Shown here: in pieces, positions 42,077 to 52,870 of the stretch
How positions within the stretch are numbered: position 1 is the stretch's first letter
Layout of the letters: the number at the start of each line of letters is the position of its first letter
NCBI GenBank assembly: GCA_031771865.1
Contig: JASISA010000003.1
Location: forward strand, 676,060 to 740,059
Source: Nothophaeocryptopus gaeumannii
Lineage: Eukaryota; Ascomycota; Dothideomycetes; Mycosphaerellales; Mycosphaerellaceae
Reading direction: 5' to 3'
Length of the DNA stretch: 64,000 nucleotides
Notes under the pieces: model-generated
Databases searched by the model: none
What the model was told of the DNA's origin: nothing
The model's input: the letters and a program-made list of their open reading frames with translations, nothing else
Made by a program: the position numbers and the translations under genes

Positions 42077-42488
42077 GATTATTGTGCATGATGCTGATGG
42101 CGTGTGATAATAGTGTCATCACCGTGCGTGTTGCGGGAAGGGAGGTGCGAGCAGGTGCGAGGCCCATTGGGAGCGGAGCTGGACGGGTCGGCAGTGGCTC
42201 CGATTGGCCTCAGGCAAGAAATCACATGCCTGTCACACCGTCATCAGAACTCGGAAGACAGCGAACGTTGCATACACTCTTCGACTGACCGAGTGTGGTT
42301 TAGAGCAGCCGCTTTGAAATGCGTCCGATGCAGAGCAGGAAGTGCATTGGTAAGGAGCACCAAGGAGCACCAAGGAGCACTCTTTCTCATTCAATGTATA
42401 TGCATTCAAGCCAGCTCCGTCGCTGATGCAGATATGATACAAGTCATCTGATTGCTCCATAAGCGCCATCATATCAGAGTCGATCACA
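42077..42488. other. Promoter of sugar transporter and 3' flank of uS4m gene
   Basis: About 410 bases, no gene. It contains a small perfect tandem repeat listed separately. Confidence 0.55.
42352..42380 (+). repeat. Three tandem copies of a 10-bp unit AAGGAGCACC
   Basis: Units start at 42352, 42362 and 42372; the last one differs at its final base. It lies between the sugar transporter promoter and the end of uS4m. It is a microrepeat with no function that can be shown. Confidence 0.85.
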
Positions 42489-43893
42489 TTATCGTCTTCG
42501 CAAATACCAGTTGAATCCCAGAGCCATTGTCTCAGTGGTGAAGGGTGTCGGTACTTCAGCTAGGGCTGGTCTCGCAACTGGATGCCGTAGGTAGACTGCG
42601 GAACAGATATTTTGATTAACCTCCAAAAATCTCGGAATGAAGGCAAAGGCGCTCATGTACTCCCGGGGCGCCCAGGGTGTCGCGTAAGGCTTGCTGGCAT
42701 CTATCGGATTCGCGCGTGCTTTCTCCAGTGCCGCGTGCAAGAGCTCAGCGTCTTTGCGTGCTCGGTACTTGTCCTCCTTCCCAAGCTCCTGCGCTTGTGG
42801 ATTTGATGAAATGGTGTCCGCTTTCGGTGCCTCGCCCTCTGGTAGTGAGTCTTGTGGGACCTTTGTCAGAATCTCTGCCAGCGCTGTCTCGAAGTCTTCC
42901 ACTTTCTGCTCTGCCTTGTCGTTCTCCAAGCTCTTGATCTGAGAGAAGAGCTTCCTCACTTCCTGTGTGAACTTCCGCAGTTCCTGTTGACGCTTTCCAG
43001 AGAGCTTCATCTTCGAATCGTCCAGCACCATTTTTGCCCTTCTTACAAGCGCCTTCAACTCTGAGCTGTATTTCTTACCCGCGCCAGTGTCCAAGTCTTT
43101 CTCATCCGCCTCCTCCTCAGCAGCAACGCCTTTGCCATCGCCTTCCAATGCTTCACTCTCGCCTTTCTTTGTAGCCTTCTTGACTTCCCTGTCCTCCTCC
43201 TTCGCAGCGCGTTCATCTTGCCGTCTCCTGATGACCTGCAACGACTTCGGGTTCTCCTTCTTGAACTTCCTCGCGCCTGTCGCAAACATGACCATCTCTG
43301 GGTCCACGCTGAACATGTCTCCGGGATTTAGTTGATAGCCAGGGTATATCATCTTCTTGCCATTGACCTTTACAAAGCCGTGCGTGACGAATTGTCTCGC
43401 CTGGCTCGCACTACTCGCGAACAGAGCTCTGAAGATGGCAGTGTCTAATCTCCGCTCCAATGGCCAAAAAGTCATATGCATGTAAGGGGTTCTGTGTGGC
43501 CCACGGGGTTTGTCATCGACCTTTCGCGGGTCTTTCTCCAGTCCCATTCCTCGCCCACTCGCTTGTTCTGATCCATCGTTCGCGGCGAGGTATCGATGGT
43601 CCATGGGGACAACAGCGGGCAATCGGCGGTCGAACATTCGCGTCCATGTTCCTTCGCGAACGTAATGGTTGTGATAAGATCGGAGCAAACTCTTCGCGGT
43701 CCATTTCTGCTGGAAGAAGGTCATTTTCTCGGCGGGCGGAGTCGTTACGCGGGAGAGATTGTATAGATTCCATTTTGACCAGTCTTGACGGAGTTTCTAC
43801 CCATCTTCATTAGCAATTCCACTGGCATCATTTGGACCAATCGTAGAGACTTACAGGCCGCTTTAGGGCGTGTATCTTCTTCGTCCGCGGCAT
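42489..43893 (-). CDS. NAM9: Mitochondrial small-subunit ribosomal protein uS4m
   Basis: Two exons; a 13-codon first exon (MPRTKKIHALKRP) and a 58-nt intron at 43797-43854 (GTAAGT ... GGGTAG) give 448 residues. The block RKLDxAIFRALFASSASQARQFVTHG-like (here LDTAIFRALFASSASQARQF, then VKVNGKKMIYPGYQLNPGD) is the S4 RNA-binding domain. A long charged coiled insert (KKATKKGESEALEGD and so on) and a conserved C-terminus with NWYLRRR are as in fungal Nam9/MRPS4. It binds 15S rRNA and is needed for mitochondrial translation. The first-exon start is short but conserved in style. It shares a 415-bp divergent promoter with the La gene. Confidence 0.92.
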
Positions 43894-44308
43894 CGTAAGT
43901 GGGTGGAAGAAGGAAGTCGCATTGGTCGTGTGCGTTCCAATGGATCGATGAAAGCCAACCGTCGCTGCTTCCCAAAAGTCCGCGGGAGTGGTCGCGACTT
44001 CCGCCCTGTAGTCTCGAGTGCCGGCAATTTACATATGCACGGTCGGTCGGTCCCGCACACGCATATACCCCACTAGCGCGGTGAGCTTCTTCTTCGAGTC
44101 CGCAGCTGCCAAAATTTCAGACTCACTTCAATTGAAATCACTCACCGATTGACGCACACTTTCCACCCACTACACCAACAAATTACTACGCCGCGCAGAC
44201 TCATATCACTCCGCATTGAGTCAGATACTTATCAGTCACTACTACAAGAAGCGCACACCATTCCCGACATCCGCGACACCACAATTTACTCCACCGACAT
44301 TCCCCACA
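43894..44308. promoter_or_regulatory. Divergent promoter between uS4m and La homologue
   Basis: The two start codons face away from each other across 415 bases. No TATA box stands out. The block just before the La start is CA-rich and pyrimidine-rich (44150-44300), as is usual for fungal leaders of strongly expressed genes. Confidence 0.5.
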
Positions 44309-45632
44309 ATGGCCGAAGGTGAAGCTGTGGCCGAGCCGCAGCAGGCGACCACTGAGCAGAAGACCGAGACCTTGAGTAAGTCAACTGAGAACGATCAGGC
44401 GAACGGCGGCAGTGAGAACAAGAGGGAGGAGAAGACCGCCAACGGCGACAAGGATGATGAAGAGCACGTTCACAAGGATCGCCGACGTGACGGCCAAGAT
44501 CGCTCAGATCGTCGCAATGGAGACTACGACCGACGCGACCGTGGTGACCGTGACCGTCGCGGTGGACGAGGCCGAGGTGGTGGAGGCTTCCGCGGGCGCG
44601 GTCGCGGCGGTGGACGAGGACGTGGTGGGTGCAACAACGTTCGCACTCGCTTCCAGCGTGAGGAGGAGAGCAGCGATGCCGCCGAGATCCGCCGTCAGGT
44701 CGAGTTCTACTTCTCCGACTCCAACTTGCCCATCGACAGATTCCTCTTGGAGGAGACCGGCGGCCCGGAGAACAAGCCCATCCCACTCAAGACCATCCAC
44801 CAGTTCAAGCGCATGCGTCACTTCCAGCCATTCAGCGCAGTCGTCGAGGCCGTCAAAATCAGTGAGTTCCTCGAAGTCAACGACAAGGACGAAGTCTGCC
44901 GCAAGGAGCCGCTTGACGAGAAGTTTACCACCGACACTCACCACAACCAGCAGCTTCTCACCACTGGGACCATGAAGCGCAGCATCTACGCCAAGGGCTT
45001 CGGTCGTGAGAGCGATAGAACCGCTTTCGAGATTGAGGAGTATGAGCTACCACCCACTTTCCTTGTGACGTGACACTGACATTTCCAGGTTCTTCGAGCC
45101 ATACGGTGCGAAGGCTGTCCGCCTCCGACGTGCCGAGGACGGTACCTTCAAGGGCTCCGTCTTCGTCGAGTTCCAGGATGAGGATACCGCTCAGCAGTTC
45201 ATCGACATGGAGGACAAGCCAAAGTACCACGACAACGAGCTGCAGATCATGACGAAGCAGGAGTACGTCGACATGAAGTCCGTCGGTATTCTCGAGGGCA
45301 CTGTCAAGCCGAAAGACACCACCCGCAGCGGCTTCCACAGCTCCCGTCACAGTGATCGGGACAATCGTGGTCGTGGCCGTCGCGGCAGCTTCTCCGGCTC
45401 CAAGCGCAAGAGGGACAACGACGCAGATGACGACGTCGATGACAAGGACAACTGGCGCGAGCGCCGCGACAAGTTTCAGCGTGGCCGTGATCGCAGCGCT
45501 TCTCGCTCGGTCAGCCGCTCCCGCTCTCGCAGCCCATACCGCGGCGACAAGAAGGATGCGGAGGAAGACCTGGCAGAAAGGAAGATCGAGAGCAAGGAGG
45601 AGGTCAAGGAGGCTGAGAAGACCGAGGCTTAG
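44309..45632 (+). CDS. LHP1: La (Lupus antigen) homologue, RNA-binding protein
   Basis: Two exons (intron 45040-45088, GTATGA ... TTTCCAG) give 424 residues up to the first stop. The N-terminus is acidic, then a long Arg/Asp/Gly RGG region (GGRGRGGGGFRGRGRGGGRG) sits before the La motif. The La motif starts at residue 131 (VEFYFSDSNLPIDRFL ... FLEVND). Exon 2 continues with an RRM (FFEPYGAKAVRLRRAEDG ... GSVFVEFQDEDTAQQF) and a basic SR-like tail. La binds the UUU-OH ends of new Pol III transcripts and protects pre-tRNAs. The TAG at 45630-45632 is followed by a long open frame (see next entry), so the natural end may be further on. An RGG stretch N-terminal to the La motif is unusual for La. 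Confidence 0.9.
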
Positions 45633-45926
45633 AAGGCCAAGGCTGATCCGGCTCTTCCGACCAAGGCGGAGGCCTACATTACCGGCACCAAGCGCCAGGC
45701 TGACGATGAGCTCATCGATGACCAGGATCGTCCAGCGCAGGAGAACGGCAAGATCGAACACGTCATTAAGAAGTCGAAGACCAACGCTCTCGAGAAGGAC
45801 GACGTCCCACGTGCGATGCTGAAGGAGGTCGATGGCAAGACCGACAATGGTGAGAAGGAGAAAGAGCAGGATACCAAGGTCGAGGTCAAGACTTCTGCCT
45901 ACACCGACACCGCCACTTCTCCTTAA
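45633..45926 (+). other. Coding-like extension beyond the La stop codon
   Basis: Directly after the TAG the same frame stays open for 97 codons to a TAA at 45924-45926, with lysine/glutamate-rich protein typical of La C-termini (EAYITGTKRQADDELIDDQD, HVIKKSKTNALEKDDVPRA). The codon use is the same C/G-ending style as in the upstream gene. So it is very likely former or current La coding sequence behind a nonsense codon, or it is reached by readthrough or by an unrecognised mini-intron (a 30-nt GTCAAG ... TTAG segment at 45603-45632 would remove the stop in frame but is shorter than known introns). Confidence 0.7.
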
Positions 45927-46318
45927 GCGGCGCGCATCTCTTTACGAAAATGCATGAGCATGCATGGCGAGGCGTTTTGGAGCGACGGCGAACATGCGGA
46001 AAAGTTTGAAGATGCCACATCGTGGATATAGGCGGACCTCTTATGAGTACTTGGCTCGAATAGCCAGGGTGAAGATGCTTCTTCTTGAGACTACCTACGA
46101 CTGTACATTACTTCGGCTGAGGCTGCTACATAGCTGCTCTCGTTCCCACAGGCAAGCCTGGATATCCGGGTAGTCATTTGAAGATGGGCAGCGATAGCTC
46201 GAGAATTTCAGTGATGATACCTCTGACGACTTTTTCTCATTGTTCCGCCTCTCGACAAAGATTAAGCCCGAGCTCACAAGCTACAGCAGATCGGCTTCAC
46301 GGACATGCAGAAAAGCCA
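45927..46318. other. 3' flank between La and hydroxylase genes
   Basis: About 390 bases of tail-to-tail 3' regions; no gene seen. Confidence 0.6.
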
Positions 46319-47395
46319 TCACCATAATCGAAACACCACCGGGATCGCCCAGTCCACAAACTGCGTCTCTTCCCTCTCTCCCGCCGTCCCGAACAAGATG
46401 TCCCACATTTTCGTCTGCTTTCCATAGTTACACGTCTTCCTCCACCCTTTTCGATGATGTAAGTCATGATCTTCAATCACCAATGTCTCTCCGACCAATC
46501 CCAACAGCCACCACATACTAGGATTTGGAGGCACGTACCATAGTCGCAAGCCCGAGTGGCCGATGATTTCGGTGAATACAACGTATTGGTGACAGAACCA
46601 CCAGTCGTAGAAGGTCATTGGAAAGCCGAGTAGTTTCAATGTGGACCATGTGACGACAGGCATGAGGGCTATGTCTCCTACTTCTTGCTCAAAGTCTGCG
46701 AAGATTGTCAAGAGGGTGGAAGGGTGTTTGGTCAGATGGTGGGTTCGGTGGTATTTCCAGAGGGCGTCGATTTCGTGCATAGCACGGTGGTACCAGTAGA
46801 ACCAGAAGTCGAGGGTTATTTGGTAGAGGCCAATCTCGATTGCTACCAGCCAAGGCGAGCTTATTGTGCTTGGTGGGCCGGATGGGCTGTAGGAGATCAG
46901 GACAGCCAGCAGTGTGCGGACGGTGGTTGTTCCTAGGAGAGAGTGGAGGACTTTGACGACAGCCGTGTCAGGAACTTCGTCGCGTGTGTGCGAACTGTCA
47001 AGGTATCCATAGGTATGGGACAGGTCTTTAATGATGCAGATCTCCTTGATTGCGCTGAACTTGAACCAGATTGCATACAGGAGCCAGACCATGATGGAAT
47101 GCATCGGGCCGAAGAGAACGTGATAGGCTTGGTGTACCAAGAGCGGAACGATGGCGTGCGTGATAATGTATCGGTGACTGGACCATGTGGGAATATAGGG
47201 CATGGGATCTGTCTTGTTGGGAATGTGAGTAGGTCTTCCAAGATCAGTCGCTTGGAGCCGTATCCAATCGTATATGCGATGATGGAACGTCCATGTGTTC
47301 TTGTCGGAGTATCGCCATGTTGATTTCATGGAGTCCTTGTGGACTGACTTGTCGGCAGACACGCTCGTGGTAGTGATTGTCGCCATTCTGTTCAA
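46319..47395 (-). CDS. Fatty acid hydroxylase / sterol desaturase superfamily membrane enzyme
   Basis: A single exon of 358 residues with several hydrophobic helices and the di-iron histidine boxes HRAMH (203-207), HRTHH (216-220), His 280 and HDLHH (310-314). These ligate the two irons that hydroxylate or desaturate sterols, sphingoid bases or fatty acids in the ER. The protein is longer than plain Erg3/Erg25 enzymes at its N-terminus and resembles fungal members of unknown substrate. The start may be the Met at residue 1 or 4. No introns. Confidence 0.9.
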   Translation of the reverse strand: MNRMATITTTSVSADKSVHKDSMKSTWRYSDKNTWTFHHRIYDWIRLQATDLGRPTHIPNKTDPMPYIPTWSSHRYIITHAIVPLLVHQAYHVLFGPMHSIMVWLLYAIWFKFSAIKEICIIKDLSHTYGYLDSSHTRDEVPDTAVVKVLHSLLGTTTVRTLLAVLISYSPSGPPSTISSPWLVAIEIGLYQITLDFWFYWYHRAMHEIDALWKYHRTHHLTKHPSTLLTIFADFEQEVGDIALMPVVTWSTLKLLGFPMTFYDWWFCHQYVVFTEIIGHSGLRLWYVPPNPSMWWLLGLVGETLVIEDHDLHHRKGWRKTCNYGKQTKMWDILFGTAGEREETQFVDWAIPVVFRLW

Positions 47396-48312
47396 TCGAG
47401 ACGAGGTGATCTGAGGCGGCTGCGGCTAGCAGAGGCGCCAGAAGCGCTGCTTGCCTAATTTATCCTCGTTGTCGGGTTGTCTGGCTTGTCTTGCATGTGA
47501 CAATCTTCACACCCCAAAGCAGCAAAGCCGTGAGCTTAACTCCTGGAAAGCCATATGAGTTTGCGGGAAACACTTTCGGTATCGTTCGTGCTCCACTTCT
47601 TCATGATCGGCGGGGTGTTAACCCATACGAACTGACGAATCCAAAAGGGGTCGCACCTTCAGGGTCTATCCTGGTCATCGTCGACAACCCTGGAACGTCG
47701 AGCATGCAAGGAGTGTTACTGTTCAAGGTCTTCCCCAAAGGAAGACGCACGACTTGAAACTTAAAGAGCAGAAGTAGTCCACCTTTGGATTTATCAGTCT
47801 CCAGAGGGAGGAATCTTGAGGATGGACCTTACGCTGTGAAGCGAACTCACAAGTGAATCTCAGATGGAGCAGTAACAACGACCGATCCAACGGCAATATT
47901 GTTGAGCAGAAACGAGGGTGCTCAGCACAAGGAAATGCGGCAGGCCAAAGTCGTAGCTGAAGAATGTGACTTGCATCATAACCACTTTCACTTTGCAAGA
48001 TCGCCAGGTTTGAGTGGAACCCCTGTTTACATCCAGTTTCGGGGACGAAAAGGGCAATGGTTTGCTCACCGCTGCATGAGGGTCCGGGCCGTCCATGTCA
48101 ATCTGTGCGCTTTGATCGCGCTTTCCATGAACCACTTCATCGGTGCGTCCATTGATCGAGACCCTGCCTCGACAAGCGGTGAGCAGAGGCGGAATATTGC
48201 AACGCAATGCCAACAACACTCGCCTCTAGCTCATTGTTCTCGGTGCCGGAGCATCGTTATGGCATGAGAGGTGGTTGACCGTGGCAAGTGTCGTTGACAG
48301 GAAGCCATGCCT
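47396..48312. other. Intergenic; one ATG-less protein-like frame
   Basis: It contains the hydroxylase promoter. A plus-strand frame at 47491-47757 without an ATG reads protein-like (SLTPGKPYEFAGNTFGIV, then GSILVIVDNPGTS), but I find no start, intron or family, so I do not call it a gene. The remainder shows nothing. Confidence 0.4.
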
Positions 48313-48876
48313 CTATCCAAGGACCTCAAGATCCACCGCGTCACTGTGTTGAAGCACAATTGGCGGACCACTCGGGTTCTCCAGACTGGCCATCTCTCCT
48401 GAGGGTGACATGACTCCCTCTTTTCTCCCATACCACCACCGTTGTATATTCTCGCCCTCGCGAATCGCAAATCGATATCGATGTCCAGGCACAAGCTTAT
48501 CTCTAATGCGCGTTGCCAGCTTGAACGGCCCCTCAAAATTCGATGGGGTGCGTGGCCCAAGAGTGTGAAAATGTTCATCATCTCGTCCACCAGCCTCGCG
48601 ACTGAAACCCGGCCTTTTTGGGCCCTTCGTCAGCTCGAGATGAACGTCCTCATCTGACATGAGGTCTCGGCAAGTGGAATTCGCTCGTGTTCGGCTGAGG
48701 TCCAAATTGAAAATGGTTGGCCATGTGAAGATTGTAATAGGCTGCTCACTTTGAGAAGTCGCAGTGAGGATGATTCGCGATGGTTGTTTTCCAGAATTGT
48801 TGTTGATGTGAAAATGAGGTGGCTCGATGGCCATTTTTACCGTGATCGTCACGGGAGAGGTGATTGATACCGCCAT
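48313..48876 (-). CDS. Conserved fungal hypothetical protein
   Basis: A single exon of 187 residues. It starts MAVSITSPVTITVKMAIEPP and contains the beta-rich blocks ILTATSQSEQPITIFTWPTI and GPFKLATRIRDKLVPGHRYRFA, then IQRWWYGRKEGVM. This is a common small fungal family (strand-rich, no signal peptide) without known function. The start Met is clear, but an internal Met at residue 15 also fits. Confidence 0.7.
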   Translation of the reverse strand: MAVSITSPVTITVKMAIEPPHFHINNNSGKQPSRIILTATSQSEQPITIFTWPTIFNLDLSRTRANSTCRDLMSDEDVHLELTKGPKRPGFSREAGGRDDEHFHTLGPRTPSNFEGPFKLATRIRDKLVPGHRYRFAIREGENIQRWWYGRKEGVMSPSGEMASLENPSGPPIVLQHSDAVDLEVLG

Positions 48877-49417
48877 CGAATTGGTCTGAGTGCCAAAAAC
48901 AGAGTGTCGAGTTGAGGTGTTGAGGAGACAAAAGGTGAGGTGAGGTGGCGGTCTTCATGCGCGGGCACAAGGCTTGGCGCTCTTGGACAGCATCTCTCGA
49001 TCAAGTGAGTGTTGCAGGAGCCCCCGCTGCGAAGAATAGTCACAACATTTGATCGGTCAAAATCGAGTTGCTGTGCCTAGGTGTCGCTACAAAGAATAAA
49101 GCCACTGCACAACCCTATGTTTCAAAGCGTACTTCCGCACAGCAGAGCTTAAGAGGTCGAGCTCAGAGCTGAAGAAATAACATCATTCCGTTGATCCGCG
49201 ACGGGCTGAGACCGTGCATACACTTGAAGTAGTAGAGTCTCGGTCGTGCTAGGTAATCCGCGTCAAACGACTGTGCTAATCCAACTTCACCAGCCTACAA
49301 TTCGGAAAGAATTTGATAATGCAGGTCTCTACATGGGGTCAGTCTCGTAAGTTCTTGCACAGGCTCACTTCGCAGCTTTCCCGGATTATCGCCTTCGGGC
49401 GGCTTCTATCGACAACG
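48877..49417. other. Divergent intergenic region
   Basis: About 540 bases between the hypothetical gene and the M35-like pseudogene; no further gene seen. Confidence 0.5.
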
Positions 49418-50294
49418 ATGCTCTTCCTATACCTCACCCCTTTCCTTTTGGTCAGCGATGCGCTTGCTGTACTGACCAACTCCAACGCTACGAGATCACT
49501 TCGGAAGCGCGTGTCTCCAAGCATTGCTTCTGGCTTCACAGCCCAAGAGACGACGCAGATCGAGTATGCAGTTCATGATGCGCTCAAGATCTGCGATTAT
49601 GCCATCGAATTCGATGATGTAACCATTAACAGCATTTGTATGAAGTACTTCAATCCTGGAGAAATTCCACTTGTAAGATCGGTGTTCGAGAAGATTCTCA
49701 GCGACAAGCATTCCGAAGCAAGCCCTCTGCTTTGTGACATTACGACCGTGATGGACGCCGACATCCTCGTTCTCGCTGAACATCAGCTGATTGCTGTCGT
49801 GATGGCAGACACCGATATACCCCGAGGAACATGGGGAGATGGCATGCGAGGACGCAGGAACCACGGCCGTGCTTCGAGAATGGCAGACCTCAACTAAAAA
49901 CTGATACTATGTAAACCGGCGGCTTTTGGACAAAATAATATCGATCGAGGGTACGGGAACATACCAGCTATCCGGTGCGAGACTCTGGACCCAAGTGTCT
50001 CCTGGAAAATGGAGATGCTCGCGTCGATCCTCGTACACGAATACACGCCTTTCTTGCTGCTCGTGAGCCCGCCGCTGTCCAAGGAGACTGACGATGTGGC
50101 CTATGGACCCACAGGGGTGCGCGGGATGGACAGGTCGCTGGCGACGAACAACGCGGACAACTAGCTACTCCTGGGCGGCGTTGGAGATCTTCTGGAACGT
50201 GTTCTGCGAGCCCGAGTACGGCAATCCGCAGGCGGGCGATTCAGACGATCCGATTTGTGGCAACGGACTGTGCGTAGCGACCAAGGGCTCGTAG
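49418..50294 (+). pseudogene. M35-like secreted metallopeptidase relative, broken
   Basis: A signal peptide (MLFLYLTPFLLVSDALA) and a pro-like region (GFTAQETTQIEYAVHDAL; KYFNPGEIPLVRSVFEKIL) lead to an in-frame TAA at 49895-49897. The same frame continues clearly: FGQNNIDRGYGNIPAIRCE, then SILVHEYTPFLLLVSPPL and DDVAYGPTGVRGMD. A TAG at 50162-50164 marks a small insertion; the last part (YSWAALEIFWNVFCEPEYG) follows one frame over, and the gene ends at 50292-50294. In this deuterolysin-like family the zinc motif is HExxH; here it is HEYTP (second His lost, 50048-50050). Two stops, a frameshift and the lost ligand argue for a pseudogene. Confidence 0.65.
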
Positions 50295-52870
50295 ATGACA
50301 GTCCATGCGAAACAACGGTATCCTTCAAACCAAGAAGAGGTGGCACACCAAAGCCCCGTAAAGGCAGCAGTGGAGACATATAGCATGTATTCCGAACCTT
50401 CGCTTGTTTCCAGTCTGGAGGATACTGGCCCACGATACGTCGCAAAGAAGCGAACTTCTTCATGCTTTGCCCCGCTCTTGCTGGTGTTCTCTCGGGGTGC
50501 TAATCTGGTCTCCGTATCGTATCTTGTATGTTCGGTCCGTGAAGATCCAATCGTCGGCGAAGCACACGTAGCACGCCCCCAGTTGGGAAGTAAATGAGCT
50601 TTATGAAAATGGAGACGGAGTGCTACAGCTGTGCGAGTGAAGTGAATGTTTTGAAGAGCAAGCTGTCCCGATTGGTCGGACCCAACTCCGCCGTTGCAAG
50701 TCCTTTTGCTCACTCATCATCTCCTCCTCCACAAAACATCCGCCTCATTCAACTCGCTAGAAGTCCCCATACAGAGTCTCGTAACGAGACGTTTCATACG
50801 CTGCCGAACCCTACGACTGTGCTGAAGACCGCCGATGCATTTCATGAACTCCCACCGCTCCAACGTGATCGTGCCGTACCTTCGACGGTTCAGACCCATG
50901 CGAAACGAGTCGGTCCAAAGAAGCCTGATACCTCCTGGTCGTCTTCGCTGCCGAGGAGATCAATGGGTGCAGAAATGAAAGAGGCCGGCCTGACAAGGGT
51001 CAAGGTGATGTCCTAGAGACCAGAAATACTGCACGATTGTTGAAAGACTTTCGAAGATATCAAGTAGGCGGACAAATGGCCATCTGTCACATTCCATGGC
51101 GCCGAACAGAGGTCAGACTCACGAGGCAGTAGTCGGCCTCTCACGGCGCGCCAGAGTCGACATGAGGCGAGGCGCACAAGCTCTTGTTTCGAGCTATGCG
51201 CTACAAAGTTGCTCTTTGACGGAAGCTAGCTAGCATCATCTGCGACAGTAGTCCGAGCGAGGCCCAACACGGAGTTCGGAAATGAGATGTCGATTCGCTT
51301 TGCAATACAAATCAGGCAGATGAGTGTCGGAGTCCAGCGACTGCTTGCGACGTACTACTCACTACAAACGGTGGCAGCGACGATGAGGGTAGAGATCGGC
51401 ACATGTGATTCTTTCCGCTGGCACTGCTCTCACCATAGCCCTTGCCATGGCAAGTGGACGGAGAGGGCGGTGTTGTGGACTCCAGCTGCGATCGAGAGCC
51501 CTATCGTCCGCATCGGAAATGCTCATCCAAAGGCAGCGTACGCAGTGTCCTGTTCCTGAAGAAGGCCTCCATCGCCCGGCATGCTAGTCAGAGAGACGAT
51601 GGGCTACACAGGCATGTCAGTCAACCCTTAAGGGTAGAGGACTCCCCTTTCACCTACGCCCATCACCAAAATCGCACCCGTTCCAACTGTCTAGTCATTC
51701 TCATCCTTGACTTCCTAGTCGTTCAACCGCCCACTCTCGGGAGGACAGGTGGTCTATCCAGTCCTTCGGCGCATCCAGCTTCCGTGTCCGTACTCAAGAC
51801 CGAAGAAGGCACGAACTGATTGAATGCACATCCCCAGGTCCCTCAGCTTGCGTTTCAGCCTTCAACCAGCCTCTAGGCACAGCACGCTCCGGAGAGTCCG
51901 TCCTCAAGCGGGACAATCACGTAGCCGGGGTGGACAAGGGGTTACGCCTCCTGCCATTGGGTGGGTAGAGCCTCGCAACATTAGGAGGCTCGTGGTCTTG
52001 CAAGGTCTCGGGCCACTCAGCTTCGTGCAGCTGATGCGGCTCAAGGGCGCGTGCTGGACGCTACCAGTTCTTCCATTGACGGAGGGCCCCAGCAAGGTGC
52101 CATCCGCCCGAAGTGTCTCCTCCGATCGTGGATACCGGCATCTAACGAGGATCAAACATAGCCGTACTTAAGTCCTATTTCCGGTGGTGGGTGTAGAATG
52201 GTGTTGGGCGTAATTCGAGGCCGCTTCACTGAGCTCGGGGTTGGTGCTCGTCGATGCGAAGAGGCAGAGGGTGGTAAAAATGAGAAAAGACGATTGTTTG
52301 AATAAGCATGTGGATGAAGGGAGGAAGAGGTCATGTAGCCAGAAATTGGCGACCGTTAGCATGGTCTGTGCACTTGGCTTGTGCGGCCGGCCAGTGCTGA
52401 AGGATCTTGCAAACGGCCCTGCAATTCAGCAGATTCATCATAAAGCAAGAACTGCAGCTCACGGCATTATGGGAAATGGCACTGATTGATTCAATACCAT
52501 ATCCTGCCTAGAGAGCCATGCTCCTTCTATGTTGCGATCTCAGTGTCTCTTCCAGTCCAGTATCAGCCATGCTGTTTGCTCAGGCTCTCGCGGGAATCAC
52601 TAAATTGAGAGATCCTTGACGTCTATCTGTACAACTCCTTCAAAGCAGAACCGATGCCGTCGTGTCGGGCACCAAGGCTTCTGGCAGTAACACCTCCTCC
52701 ACTTAAAGGATGCTTTTGATCTGCGACAGTGATCGCGTATGTGGGAAGCATGAAAGAGAAGAGAATGCAGAAAGGAGAATCAAGGGGTGGCAACTTGGGT
52801 TCGCAAGCGCTTGCCTCGGTCTATCTCCGAGCAGAATGACCATCGCGATGCATTCAGCGAGGGAATGTCA
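50295..52870. other. Gene-poor 2.6-kb stretch
   Basis: Frames up to 182 codons occur on both strands but overlap each other and lack motifs. The best of them, a plus frame at 50594-51016 (Ser/Pro-rich) and a 64-codon minus frame at 52168-52362 with a hydrophobic start, are not supported. I call nothing here. Confidence 0.4.

Noticed and set aside
50594..51016. 140-codon plus-strand frame
   Set aside because: Low-complexity Ser/Pro composition with no motif; overlaps other frames in a decayed stretch.
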